A DNA stretch of 64,000 nucleotides from NCBI GenBank assembly GCA_028023455.1, contig JAQFVV010006215.1:9507950-9571949 (forward strand). Reading direction: 5' to 3'. The translations under genes were made by a program, and so were the position numbers. The stretch's first letter is position 1, and each line of letters starts with the position of its first letter. The notes under the pieces are model-generated. The model saw nothing but the letters and a program-made list of their open reading frames with translations. It was not told the origin of the DNA and made no database searches. The DNA is from Epiperipatus broadwayi. Taxonomy: Eukaryota; Onychophora; Udeonychophora; Euonychophora; Peripatidae. Shown here one piece after another: positions 37,444 through 49,571 of this stretch.

Positions 37444-39127
37444 AAATAACGAAACTTGAATATATTCCAAATAGCGATAAACAACTTATAATATAAATAA
37501 AAACTCATAGAGAAATATTTTTGATTATATGCATAATCATTATCAACTCAATTCAAATTTCAAAATGGAATCATCTATTACCAACCAGAAACACATGTCA
37601 ATTTAAATATCCCACAATAATCCTAACATTTGCTGACTGTCTATTTATTATCGTATTTTTATACCTACTGCCTCTTTAATTTTTTTTTCATTATTTCTTT
37701 CTTGACCTAAAATTTTTATCTTTTTTATATCAAAATCAAATTTAAAATTACAATTCTTATTATGATCATAAAAAAACAGATTCAGTATATAACTTCACTT
37801 CATTATTACTATCACTATATATCTGTACATTTTTTTAAAACTCTTTTATACAACTATTTATGCTCTTTAATTCTTTTCTTCATATTACATCTAGATTCCA
37901 CCACATATGATAAGTTACACCCACAAAAAATTCTATAAATTATATTACTCACATTATTTTTTTCTAACTTATCTTTTGAATTATTAATCATTCTATTTAA
38001 ATTACCCAATCCATAAAATGAAAGATTATATATTCTATTATAAACTTTTTTCATAAATTTTACTTAATTATTATTATAAAAAGTCAAAGAAATCCACTTC
38101 TTACTCTCAATTTCTTCATCACCAACATTTCTATTAATTTTCTTATTAAATTGACAAATCACCTGATAAATTTCTTTTATATTATAATCCACACTTAATA
38201 ATCACCCACATAATTTTCAATATTTTTCTTTTTATCACGTGAATATTTACACACAATATTATTTCTATGTAAAAAAAAAAGACCTAAATCCAGCCATTTT
38301 ATAATTATGTGGCACTTTAGATAGATATGGAATATACCCTCTTGTTTCAAGAGGTTTAATAAACAATTTATAGTCAATCATATTATTGTTCCTTGAAATC
38401 ATCAAATCTAAATATTTAATACTATTATATTCTTTCTCCATAGTCCATTTAGGAACTTTTAATTTATTATATTCATCAAAAATTTTATCAATCATTTCTG
38501 AAAAAGCACATACAAAAACATCATCCATATATCTCGTATATCTTAATATTTCCCATAAATATAAATTTATTTACAATCTTTTCTTCATAATAAGACAAAA
38601 TAAAACTACATAACTATATCACCATTGGTAATCTCGTTGGCCATCCTTTAATCATTTTATAAAATTTACCATTAAACGATGCAACAATATTTTGTTCAAT
38701 AAAATTTAAAGTCTTCATCACAAAACATATTAATGGATTATCAACTTTCTTCTCCAATAAAGTTTGATGAATAATTTTAATTGAATCTGTTTTTTGTGAT
38801 CATGATAGGAATTGTAATTTTAAATTTGATTTTAATATAAAAAAAATAAAAATTTAGTTCAAGAAAGAGATAATGAAAAAAGAAAAATTAAAGAGGCAGT
38901 TTTTATTAATAGGTATAAAAATACGATAATAAATAGACAGTCAGCAAATGTTAGGACTAATAAATTATGGGATATTTAAATCGACATGTGTTTCCGGTTG
39001 GTAATAGATGATTCCATTTTGAAATTTGAGTAGAGTTGATAATTATTATGAATATAATCGAAAATATTTCTCTATGAGTTTTTATTTATATTACCGTTAT
39101 TTGGAATATATTCAAGTTTTGTTATTG
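37444..39127 (-). mobile_element. Penelope-like element with inverted flanking repeats
   Basis: Two arms of about 345 bp, 37444-37785 and 38781-39127, are inverted copies of each other (over 90% identical by eye). For example TTTGCTGACTGTCTATTTAT on the left pairs with its complement on the right. Between them, on the minus strand, are the palm of a Penelope-type reverse transcriptase and then a GIY-YIG-like start, in the order typical of these elements. Terminal repeats in direct or inverted arrangement are a known feature of Penelope-like elements. The 5' half of the RT is missing. Confidence 0.8.
37854..38778 (-). pseudogene. Penelope-like reverse transcriptase and GIY-YIG endonuclease remnant
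   Basis: On the minus strand, from about 38690, the reading NIVASFNGKFYKMIKGW corresponds to the conserved FNGxFYKQ segment of Penelope RTs, where MGSPLSP should follow but is mutated. Near 38530 RYTRYMDDVFVCAF carries an intact Y-x-D-D catalytic box. It continues in 38265-38528 with KWTMEKEYNSIKYLDLMI and IKPLETRGYIPYLSKVPHN. The frame breaks at an A-run (about 38268-38278). In 37854-38054, NIIYRIFCGCNLSYVVESRC and RIKEHK match the start of the GIY-YIG nuclease, with YIG decayed to YVV. Stops and shifts make it non-functional. Confidence 0.8.
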
Positions 39128-41902
39128 TATTATTAATATTAGCGGACATTTTATTTTGTTTTATACATAATTAATATAGCCTGAATAAAATATAGCCCAA
39201 TCGTTGAACGCTATTTGTAACTTAATAAAAATATGAACCAAAGAAGAACAATTCTAATTTAATGATGCCTATGAATTATAGAATCATTTGTAATAGAATG
39301 GAAATAATAAACTAAAGTAAATATCAATCACTGAATAACAATCTAACACTTAAGTCAATAAAACAATGATAATAATCTTTGTTGTAACCTCATGAATTCA
39401 AATAACATTTAGAACGGATAGAAAACAAATAAAATCATTATTTCAAACTATCCTAAAATCTGAGTATTATTAGCAATAGATTAAAGATAACACAATAAAA
39501 CTAAATATCACTGTCTTATAAATAACAGTATGTGCTTATTATATAAATCCCTTATAATAAAAATAATGACAAAGAATTAAACAGATACACTTTAATATTC
39601 CTCATGAATCAACACACTGATTAGAATAATACAAAATTATACTAAAAGATAAACATTATTTATATTCATATTTAAAATGAAATGATTTATGGATGGATGA
39701 AATAATAATTTAATATGCCTTAAAAACTTAAAATATCAATGATATCTAAACAAATATATTATTCATTAATTGATTTCTAAGAAAAAATAATGCTAACTTA
39801 GCCATACTATATTCCACTAATACTAATATGCTCTTATTAATTAAGTCAATTATAATATTAAATATTCAATAATAATACAAAATCAATTAATCTAACACAT
39901 CTCTCCACTTTCACCAACTTATAATAATATATAATAAAATCATATTATTAGATAATATTAAAATTTATAATATCCAATCATATCAATATATAAAATAAAT
40001 AATAGATTCCTATTTTATGCTTATTCAAACACTATTGATAAATCATATCCAATTACTCTTCAGTTTAATAAAGCTAAGCTGTTAAAACCTTAGACTATAA
40101 TTGGCAAAGCATATAAAAGATTATTGGTATTTATTATAATCAAATATTAAAATTTAATATTTAAACTGAATTTAGGATCCACATTAATGAACTTTACATA
40201 TAATTAAAGCAAATCACTAATTTGTACAGAAAAAAATTTATTACTATTACCAACTCTATAACTGAATAAGATTACAATGTTTACAGTGGTATATTGACTT
40301 AATATAATATTCACTCTAATCAATAATGTTTTAAATAAAATATATAAACATTTAATTGCAATTACCCTTACTCATCTTCAATAATTATTACATTTATATC
40401 TTTATCAATCATTGGATCAATTCATATATAATTTCTATCTTAATATAACTATTACTTATTACTATTAAAGTAATTATAATAAGCTTCTAATTATTTATTA
40501 AATATTTAAGAATGTCAAATCAATTAATTTATTGCTATATAAAAATCCTTATCTTGTCAGATACTAAATATTAAATTCATTACAAAGAAAATGATTTGTA
40601 ATCATACTCTCTTTCTTGTTCTGTTCTAATGTGTTCATTTGTGAATTGTATCTTATCCAAGAACCAATAAAGTTGCATTGTAAAATTAAATGATAATAAA
40701 CAAGTTTACTTGTTTTATATTAAAATTAAAGTCAAATATATATATATGGCAAATAAACATCTAAAATATATATGCATGATTTGATTATGTTTTATGCAAT
40801 AAGTTTTTAATTAACATTAATTCTTTTAAATTAAATAGGTCATTGAACATCAAACTTCACCTATCAAATTCTAATACTACAATGTATATTTATGTAACAC
40901 ATACATGTTGTAATGCATATGCACTTTTCAAAATATAAGAAAGCCAATGACATTATTAATCTTCATATATAAAAGAAATAGTTAATGGAAATAAACACAG
41001 ACTAAAGATGAATCTACCTATTCATTCACATTGTTCTAAGAGAATAAAATAAATACTAGAGATTAATTTGTAATTGACGAATAAGAAGATGAATATTTTT
41101 TAAATTAAAATAATTATTACTAAGTGATGAAATATAAATTTGAATTTAGAAAAACATAAATCTCTTATACTTTAAGCATGTAATGTAAAGCTCTTTAATT
41201 TAAATAATACTACCAATTATATAATCTACAATGATATATATATATATTAGCAAATGACTTGATCAATTGTCCTCAGATATGACATTACCAAAATACCACA
41301 ATACTAATGTATATTCCATAAACTATAATCTGACAATGTTTTGGTATTCCATAAAAACTAGAAATATCACAAAAACTATTAGATTTGAAGCACATTTTAT
41401 TAATTTCGATATTTTTCAAATATCCAGGTCATTCTTTCATTTAGCAAGTATTCAATCTATGAGATGATATAAGTATACAAACAATGATTTATATCTATGA
41501 TGATGCAATGTAAATATCCTTTTCTTTAACAAGTATTTGATCCATAAAACATTACAAGTCAACATATGCTAATTTCATTCATGATAATGCGATGGGAGCT
41601 GAACCAATTTATATCTTGTGTATAAATAATTCATCGATCCCATAAAATTGTATTAACAGGTGGACATAATTTTTGTGTATATTTTATGTTGTTAGCATTC
41701 AGGCTTCCTCATTCAAAGATAGATAATATCAATTTTTAAAACAAAGAAATATTCTGATGGTTTTCAAACACTATGAATTAATTTTCATTATTTCAATAAA
41801 TTGTTATCTCTCACAAATTCCCGATAAATCTGCCCAGTTATAGACAAATACTATTGCTTTCCACACCATCATTCTATCTAATTGATAATTATTCATTTAA
41901 AA
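39128..41902. other. Long extremely AT-rich stretch, nothing supported
   Basis: Almost pure A/T with no exon-like, repeat-like or promoter-like pattern that I can defend. Short open frames here are expected by chance. Confidence 0.5.
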
Positions 41903-42041
41903 AAAATTTAAAAAATTTACAAAAAGGAATTTAGATTTGCTTCTATTGAAGCCAAGATATGAGAGAGAAAAAAAAAATTTTAAAAATTTACAAAAAGGAA
42001 TTTAGATTTGCTTTTATTGAAGCCAAGATATGAGAGAGAAA
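41903..42041 (+). repeat. About 70-bp tandem duplication
   Basis: Two adjacent copies of a unit containing AAAAAGGAATTTAGATTTGC and GAAGCCAAGATATGAGAGAG. They differ by one substitution and by A-run length. Confidence 0.9.
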
Positions 42042-42814
42042 GAGAGTTTAAACTGTTTCTATTCATAAATGTTTGTAATTGACATCAGAGACACTATAAC
42101 ACTGCTCTGTTTTAACTCTTTGGTCAATTTCATGCAGTGTCCCATAAATAAAATCTTATTAATGACAAAAATAAATATTTTTTAAATTTATTACACATAT
42201 AATATATCAACATTTACATCTTAAAATATCAATAGTATTTTTTGTATTCTAACATAAACTAAACAATTTAGATTATATCATTTCATACTGCAATGGAAAT
42301 ATGCATTTACACATATTTTTCAACACAATATTATACAAATAAAATAACAAACATGCTTGAGACATTAAACATTTAGGTGCATTATTTGTAACCTACTATT
42401 GTGAAGGCAGTGATGAAAATACATATAATAAAGAAAGAATAATAATTTCGTCAATACTATAATCTTTATTATTTACACATTCGTTTTTAAAATGAATAAA
42501 GTCAATTGTCAATTTTTACAAACTACAATTAATAACAAACATTTCTTTTCCAATATTATTGTTGTGATAGTAACAAAATCCAATATTCCTCAAGTTAAAA
42601 TATTCACTATTAAAATCAAACCAAAAAACATTTTTTACAACTGACATTACATCACATATTGAAAACACACTAATATTTTCAATCTAAGCTCTTATATAGT
42701 CATATGGGTCTGAACTCAATTCAGCACTCATACATTTTGGTGACTTTGGTTCTTTAACAACCATAGCCACCATTATCCTATTAGGCAGGATTGGTGTTAA
42801 ACCACTAAACATCA
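42042..42814. other. AT-rich DNA, no gene
   Basis: Nothing supported until the foldback element. The last 130 bases share segments with copy A of the foldback family (for example CATATGGGTCTGAACTCA against the 11050 region). Confidence 0.5.
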
Positions 42815-43299
42815 CATGATCATCTCATTCTAGCACATAACTGTTAGTAAACAGGCAAAAACTCTCCATATAGTAGTGCCACCTTGTGCTAACCAGAGTA
42901 ATCAATGGATGCCAGAAGGCTTGTGCATAAAATCCCTATCTAGTGCCTACTCATATAATATCCCCAGACTAGTTTCTGGCTTGTGGCCTTTATATGACTA
43001 TATAAGCTATTGAGCTTAGATTGAAAATATTAGTGTGTTTTCAATTTCATTCTCATAGTTTTGTAGTAAAGTAGAGATAAAAGGTGGTTTCTGGAGGGTT
43101 GCATTAGATCCTAAGATCTAGGTGCAGTGCTCTCAGATCCAAGGCTCCTCATTGATGAAGGCCACAAGCCAGAAACTAGTCTGGGGATATTGGATGAGTA
43201 GGCACTAGATAGGGATTGTATGCACAAGCCTTCTGGCATCCATTGATTACTCTGGTTAGCACAAGGTGGATCTACTATATGGAGAGTTTTTGCCTGTTT
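42815..43299. mobile_element. Foldback element, copy B (most complete)
   Basis: The ends pair as AAACAGGCAAAAACTCTCCA (42849) and GGAGAGTTTTTGCCTGTTT (43299). The arms pair for over 120 bases, for example CCAGAGTAATCAATGGATGC on the left and GCATCCATTGATTACTCTGG on the right. Between the arms lies a spacer containing TATATAAGCTATTGAGC, shared with copy A. No coding content. The outer left bases CACATGATCATCTC are shared with the ends of copies A and C. Confidence 0.85.
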
Positions 43300-44310
43300 A
43301 TATTTCTTATATAAACTATGTGTTGGGTTTGAAATTGTCATATTACCATACTTTTTTGAATTTTGTTATTTATTAATTAATTATAATAGATTTTGAAATT
43401 ATTTTTTGTATGTGTTTACTATTCAAAGAAGTATGGAGAGATGCATGTTGGAAGTAACAAGAAGGGATCAAAAACGCAATGCATTGGTAAGAGAACAAAC
43501 AGGTGTTACTGACCTCATTGAAAAAATTAAAAGACTGAAGTGTAGTTGGGCTGGACATATTGTTAGAAGAGATGATAATAGATGGACAATTGAAATTTTA
43601 AACTGGATTCCAAGAGATTGTAGAAGACCCAGAAAGAGACCACATGTGAGATGGGTGGATGAAATAAGAAAGTGTGCAGGGTGATGTGGAAAAGAGAAGC
43701 TAAAGATAGGAAAAGATGGATTGAACTTGGAGAAACCTTCATCCTGCAGTGGATTGATAATGGTTGATAATGATGCGTTGATGCCTTTGTTCCTACAACC
43801 ATTTGTTCTATAAATTGGCACTATGTGCAATATGATTTCTTCATAGCATTAAGCTTTAAGGAATTTGTAAATCATCCCAATAAACCTAGTTAAAGTAAAA
43901 TGGATTAAACTTATGCATTTGTATTTTTTTTGCTCACTGCCACATTCCTTGTAATTCTGAGCTAATTGCTGAACTATAATAGTTAATGTTTATATATGAG
44001 GCAGTATATGTTTGTTGTAGGACATCAAGATAATTTTTTGGATAGAAAGTCTATTCATGTCACTTTATTTATACAGACTGGAAATTAGTTTATAGATGGC
44101 CTGTACATTCATGGTATCTTATGACAAGAAAATTGGTGAAATTCATCATGTATCAAGATCCCAGAATTTTTAATTATGATAAATATTTTAGCACTTAAAT
44201 ATGTGCTTGCACATGATTATTTAATATTATGATCTGAGTTTGGTATTCCTAGGTAATTAGCCTATATATTGATATAGAACCTCTAAATCCAGTCACAAAG
44301 ATTCACTATC
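43300..44310 (+). repeat. Dispersed repeat R, copy 1 (interrupted by an RTE 3' fragment)
   Basis: Collinear with 50726-51400. Shared stretches start at TATTTCTTATATAAA and include TTTATACAGA-TGGAAATTAG and the AATTAGCCTATAT segment. The copy at 50.7 kb lacks the 360-bp RTE piece, so it serves as an empty site. Confidence 0.75.
43421..43780 (+). mobile_element. 5'-truncated RTE-like LINE fragment (3' end)
   Basis: A plus-strand frame (43406-43684) reads ERCMLEVTRRDQKRNALVRE and later WAGHIVRRDDNRWTIEILNW, the C-terminal domain of the same RTE-like LINE seen at 6037-8830. A frame break at 43681 is followed by the conserved end. The fragment finishes in GGTTGATAATGATGC-type short repeats. It is a typical 5'-truncated insertion and better preserved than the 6-kb copy. 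Confidence 0.85.
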
Positions 44311-45289
44311 AATTATGTGAAATGTGATATTTATGGAGGATAATGATGCTGATTGATCATCTCCCCATACTATATCATTACTTGGTTTGTTACACATAGG
44401 GACACATCTATGGGTCTGATGATAATCTACTTCTGGTCTTCTGTATATAAAATGACTGCAAAACTTGAAGCTCAAATATAACTACACCTGAAAAAGAAAA
44501 CTCGATTTTGATGCATAATTAATCAATAAAAAAGGATATAAATAATGAATTATAAATTATAAAAATAACTATGTTAATGCATATGTAAAAACATTCACAC
44601 ATAATGTTGAACAGATCTATCAACTGTATTTTTAATACAGGTGATGGATAGAGAATTTTGTCGTTGGCTTGAAGATGCAATATTTTTCTGAATTTTCCTG
44701 TGGTAATGTAATTCAACATTATGCCAATTCCCTTTTGACTTTTTGTATTTCCAGTTGTTTCATGGATAATTAATATTGTCATGGGCCATGATAATGGTCT
44801 TTATGTTTCAAAAAAAGAATGAAACATAGTTTTAATGTTTTAAATTTACCAGTTTCTTATACTCAAAGGAGTAAGATGTTGCAATGATTTTTGCATTATT
44901 ATTACTATTTAGGATTGTAAGTAGTTTATAGTGTTTAAATTGAAATAGCACTTCTGATATTCAAACTGCATTGGGTATTTATAATCTGCTGGTGGGATTC
45001 TTCATCTATCCCAAAAATGCCAGTTACTATTCATCCTTTTTCTGTCAGATGCCTATCAGAGCTCTGGGAAAAGATTTTGAACAAATGATTTGTTATATAA
45101 ATTTTATTTTACACATGTATATGGACTTAAATAATTTATAACAATATAATTAGAAGGGATTTGAACTCAGACTTCCAAGCTCCTTATAGATATCCACTTC
45201 ATCTTATACAATCATGCACATGATTACATACATAGTTCATTATAGACAATATACTTGTATTTAAATAATAACAATACTGAATAAGGAAA
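44311..45289. other. AT-rich DNA, no gene
   Basis: No supported gene. It may include further parts of repeat R and holds one tRNA-like relic listed separately. Confidence 0.45.
45150..45225 (-). repeat. Possible tRNA-derived SINE relic
   Basis: On the minus strand GAGTTCAAATCCCTTCT is a good B-box-like string, preceded by a degenerate A-box-like AAGATGAAGTGGATA. The rest does not fold as a tRNA by eye. Confidence 0.35.
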
Positions 45290-46930
45290 TCAGTCACATA
45301 TGCATGAGGAGGATAGAATGGATAATAATCCCAAGAAGAAATAATTTAGTGTAGGCAAGTAATGTCAGGTTAGATTAGAAGTATTAGATAATAGAAAGAT
45401 CACATGCTGTAGAGATGATGTGAGGCTTATATTATAAAATATTATTTTAAAGAGTTCATATTTGTTTTTGTGAGAGTAATTCAATACAAAGTTTTAAGTA
45501 CAAATATGAAATATGTAAAAAATATGATCAACATAAAGATCAGCATTTGATTAAAGGAATCTAGAGAACAGAAAAGGTGATTAAAGTCTGGCTATTGAAA
45601 ATGCTAACAAGTGGTAATAGAAGGCAGGAGAAAAGAAGAAATGTACAAAGAAATAATAGAAAATATTCAACAACATTAAATACTATGTAAGGAAATGAAA
45701 AAAAACTTTTAGTAAAAGAAGAAGAAAAGCTGCTAAACAAAGCAGAAAGCAATCAACAAAATAGACAAAATCAAAAAGAAAAGACATTATAAGCATAATA
45801 ATATAATTCAAATTATGGAGGAAGATAGAAAAGAGAAAGACTAAAAAATAGAAGACAATCAAATGATGTTAAATAAAACAAAGAAAATTGAGCATAAAAG
45901 AGAAGAAAAAATCAGAAAATGATAATGAAAATAAAGCAGGATAACAAGTTAGAAGAGGACAGTAAAGACATGTTGATTAAGATTTAGGAAATTAATCAAA
46001 AAAGAGGAAATGGCAATCAAGAAATGAACCAAGGTGATTAGAACGATAAACAAAATATAACCCAAATAATAGACAAAAATAAGAAGAAACAGGATAAAAA
46101 ACAAAAGATCTAATGTATCATGAGCAGTATATAATACAAAAGGATGTTGAAATAATAAATCAGATTATAGAAGAATCTGAGAAATTAGATAAAAAAAAAA
46201 AATGGGCAGAAGCAGTTGGATAAAAAGAGAGAAAATGAACAAAATTATATGAAAATAATGGATTAAAAAATGAAAAGAAGGGATTGAGTCGATGGTCCAA
46301 AAGGCAAAAGAAGTAGGAGGAAAAATTTAGATCAAGTATCATGAAAGATATATAGAGGGGGGTACCAGAAAGACATATACTCCATTTTTTCAAGGTCAGA
46401 TGGCCTAAGACAAACATTGATTGCTGATTCTCTGTTGAATGATCATATAATAAAAGTTATTAATTATAACTTATCACATAATGTAAATCAGATGATTATG
46501 TGTGAATGCAAAAGAACTATTAAGAAAATAATAGGATTGCTGAATCCACAAGTGCAAGAAGGATTAGAAGAAAAAAAAATTAGTCTTTCCAAATTCCAAA
46601 ATGATTACAAAGAATAGGATATAATGACAATGTAAGCCATATAGCTGGTAGAATATATAAGATATAATCCACAAGATGAATTATGGAGAGGTAATGGTTA
46701 GAAAGTGTAGACAATCTTAACAGAAGTTCACTATCACTCTATTCAAACCCTACTCAAATGGAAAAGTTCAGACAGGGTGAACAAAGCAAAGAAAATAATG
46801 CCTCCACAGTACAAAATAAAGCCAGTGTGAAGGATAAATATGATGTCCAGCATACAAAATTGTATTCCAAAAAATGTTGATGGTACAGTTATTTCTTATA
46901 CTAAATAGTTAAGAATTTTAAACTTATCTC
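45290..46930 (+). pseudogene. Purine-rich, heavily decayed coding-like region
   Basis: The plus strand is strikingly A/G-rich and, read in pieces, yields Lys/Glu/Asn/Gln-rich helical segments interrupted by frequent stops. The longest surviving piece is 46417-46617, ending LEEKKISLSKFQNDYKE. A string CCACAAGTGCAAGAAGG (about 46546-46562) also occurs in the gag remnant of the tandem LTR locus (about 22700 and 28840). This suggests, weakly, an old relative of that gag. No LTRs were found around it. Alternatives are another decayed coiled-coil gene or simple purine bias. Confidence 0.35.
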
Positions 46931-46939
46931 TTAATATTA

Positions 46940-47079
46940 TAATAAATGAACAAGCAAAGCTTGTGGAGCGCTTGAAAAAGAAGCTATAAAGAATGCAAAA
47001 AGAGTTTAATATTTTTTCACTTTTTATAGCTTCTCTTTCAAGCGCTCCACACGCTTTTAATTTTGTTTATTTATTATGC
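46940..47079. mobile_element. Short foldback hairpin element
   Basis: The arms at 46940-46991 and 47022-47079 are inverted copies with a 30-base loop. The core TGGAGCGCTTGAAAAAGAAG pairs with CTTCTCTTTCAAGCGCTCCA. Without the loop it is almost a perfect hairpin. Confidence 0.8.
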
Positions 47080-47331
47080 TAAATAGGTGAATAACAAAAT
47101 GATGAATAGGCATATAATCAAGATAAAATAATTTTTCATCGGGATTAATCATTTCATCTCCATTTGGATGAAAAAAAAGAGACACATTTATTTCTTTTCA
47201 TGTCATTTTTTTTTAGAATGTCAATTATTAAACTTATTAGACAGTTACTTTTGCTAAATGATATGATAAATTCCAAACCCATTAAATAAGAATATTAATA
47301 CTTAGAAATTATTTCACACTCTGCTGTCTAT
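47080..47331. other. AT-rich spacer
   Basis: Nothing supported. Confidence 0.5.
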
Positions 47332-47590
47332 TATATATATAATTTTAATGCACAATCAATGCATAGATTTACATGTGTGGTTCAATTAATTTACATGTAT
47401 TTGCATATAACAACCTGGTTATGCTTACTCTTTATTGCCCGTGATTATGAGAGCTAAGTTCTCTCAAAAGCGCTCAGGCACTAATTATTATGCATTTATA
47501 ATTTACATTAATTTTCATAATAAATTGGGATTTAACTTTATGAAGCTCTGCTGTTATGTGTTAATTGTGCGTTAAAATTATGTATATATT
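47332..47590. mobile_element. MITE-like element with about 35-bp inverted ends
   Basis: The left TATAATTTTAATGCACAATC and the right GTTAATTGTGCGTTAAAATTA (starting near 47560) are inverted copies. The interior is unique and slightly GC-richer, with no frame. Confidence 0.65.
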
Positions 47591-47784
47591 AATATTTATA
47601 AATTTGTTTGGGGGTAGCTGTAAAAGAAAGAGAAAAGCATAAGAAAAAAAGAATAAAATTAAATATTAATAGTTTTTTTTTCTTTTTCTTTATTAATTTT
47701 ATTTATCTGTTGGTTTATATTTTTTAAGAAAAGGGAAAAGAGAGATAAGAAAGTTAAAATCATTTAATAAGATTTACCATAATT

Positions 47785-49560
47785 GTCCGCTAGAGAGAAC
47801 CAAGAACTCCAGTTAACTCTGTTTCTGGCTCCCCATTTCGTTCTCTTTTTCCTAGTTTAGGGAATTATATTTCTCTAAAACTATCCCTATTAAAAAGGGA
47901 GTTTCTTAGCTCTCCTTTCATTTACAAACTATATCAACAATGTAATCACAAGTAAAAATAATTTCAACTTTTATAAACACGCTATGTATATATATATAGC
48001 AGCCATTGAAATTACAAAAGATTTCTACAGAGATTTCACCTTTTAATGAAAGTTTCACTTCACTTAATTTTGTTGAATGAATGAAAAAGTCTGGTTGTTG
48101 GGAGGTCCCCCAGGGGCCTAAATCCTAGTTCTTTTGAGGGAAGGGGCTGGGATGAGGATGCTGTGGTGATCGTTACCAATGTTGGTTTTTCTCATTCACA
48201 AAATAGGAAAAATACCATTATTTATAGAGATTTTTTAATGTTATCATCATGAATGATATTATCCATGTATTATTGCAAAATAAGTTGCAGTTTGGGTTCA
48301 TGATTCTAATTGCAAGTGATTCACCTTATTTAATTTTATTATTTCCAATGTTATTGATAGGGGTGACCTTTCACTGTTCATGTGATTTTCATGATAGATT
48401 AGAATGGTCTTCAGCAGAGACATTTTGAAGATTGGATTTTTTTTTCCTTGTTCTCCACAGTTTTTCCATAATTTTTTCCAAAGTATTCAGGATTGCTCTC
48501 TTGTGAAGATATTCGAGCCCATTTGGAGTAACTGAACAGTAGATTGATTTAGTCTATATTTTATGTTATCTCCAAGTATTTCCTATTTCTCAACTTATCT
48601 ACCGCAAATTGGATTTCTTAGTATTGTACTCCTAAAACACTATTCATATTTGATTTCTAGAGTTTACAAATAATTTCTAATTGTACCTTTTGACTAAAAA
48701 TTTCATTACATTCAACTTTGTTGATTGAATGAGAGAGTCTGGTTATTGGGAGGGGCCTCAGAGGCCTAAATCCTGATTTTTTTGAGGAGGGGGCTTGGAT
48801 GAGAGTTCTGTGGAGATCATTACCAACATTGATTTTTTCATTCACAAGAAGGAAAAAAAACACTATTTATAGTGGTTTTCTAGTGTTATTGTTAAAAACG
48901 ATTTTATCCAAGTATTTTTGCAAAGTAAGCTGCAGTTTGACCTAGTTTTTTATTGCAGGTGAGTCACCCTATTTAAATGTATTATTTTCAATAATGTTAT
49001 TTCCAAGTGTTTTCCTATTCTCAACTTATCCATTGCAAATTGGATTTCTCAATATTGTACTCCTAAAATGCTACTCATATTTAAACTCTAGACTTTACAA
49101 ATAATTCCTAATTGTAACATTCATTTGTCTTTAATGGTTAAACTTCTCATGGATTAATGCTTTGAGTTTTCACAGGTTGATCAATTTCTGGATTGCTATG
49201 GACAAAAAAATTCAATGTGTCATTTCAAATCTCCATATTACACTATGTAAATCAATACTTACCTTGTGATACATTTTATACTCGATGATATTCCTCAAAA
49301 TTCATGTCACATATGGATCCTCCTATCACTCTACCAGAGCAAACAAGCCTATCAACATTGCTCCTTACCAAAGACTCTTCTTTGCCTGGACTATACACCC
49401 TTTCCATATTCTCTTCCCATTTCATATGTACCACCTTCCCCTTCACCACATTGTACTTGAATTTCATTTTACCACGTAATTATCCCTTTGTAAACCTTTT
49501 TAACTATTGTGCATTTTGTCTTTTTGATGAATAAAAGCTTTCATCACTAAGAAAAAAAAA
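47785..49560 (+). mobile_element. Poly-A-tailed retroposed sequence with 11-bp target duplication
   Basis: TTACCATAATT occurs at 47774-47784 and again at 49561-49571, directly around the segment. The right end has AATAAA at 49530-49535, then about 15 bases, then an A-run (49552-49560), as in a cleaved and polyadenylated transcript. This fits LINE-mediated retroposition of a plus-strand RNA. No convincing coding frame or LINE domain lies inside; overlapping frames at 49266-49534 in all three plus phases are short and unrecognised. It contains an internal tandem duplication. It may be a processed copy of a non-coding RNA, a long 3' UTR, or a LINE 3' end of unknown family. Confidence 0.7.
48040..49110 (+). 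repeat. Tandem duplication inside the retroposed sequence
   Basis: Unit 1 (about 48040-48686) and unit 2 (about 48690-49110) share, in order, GGCCTAAATCCT, CATTCACAA, TGCAAA-TAAG-TGCAGTTTG and CAAATTGGATTTCT. Unit 2 lacks about 200 bases present in unit 1. Divergence is about 15% by eye, so the duplication is older than a recent copying error. Confidence 0.8.
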
Positions 49561-49571
49561 TTACCATAATT

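Noticed and set aside
39128-41902. Possible replication origin or scaffold attachment region based on extreme AT content
   Set aside because: AT-richness alone is general in this window and no specific motif supports it.
49266-49534. Overlapping frames in all three plus phases and one minus frame at the end of the retroposed sequence
   Set aside because: Openness in several phases at once reflects composition (C/T-rich, few stops), not coding; no homology recognised.
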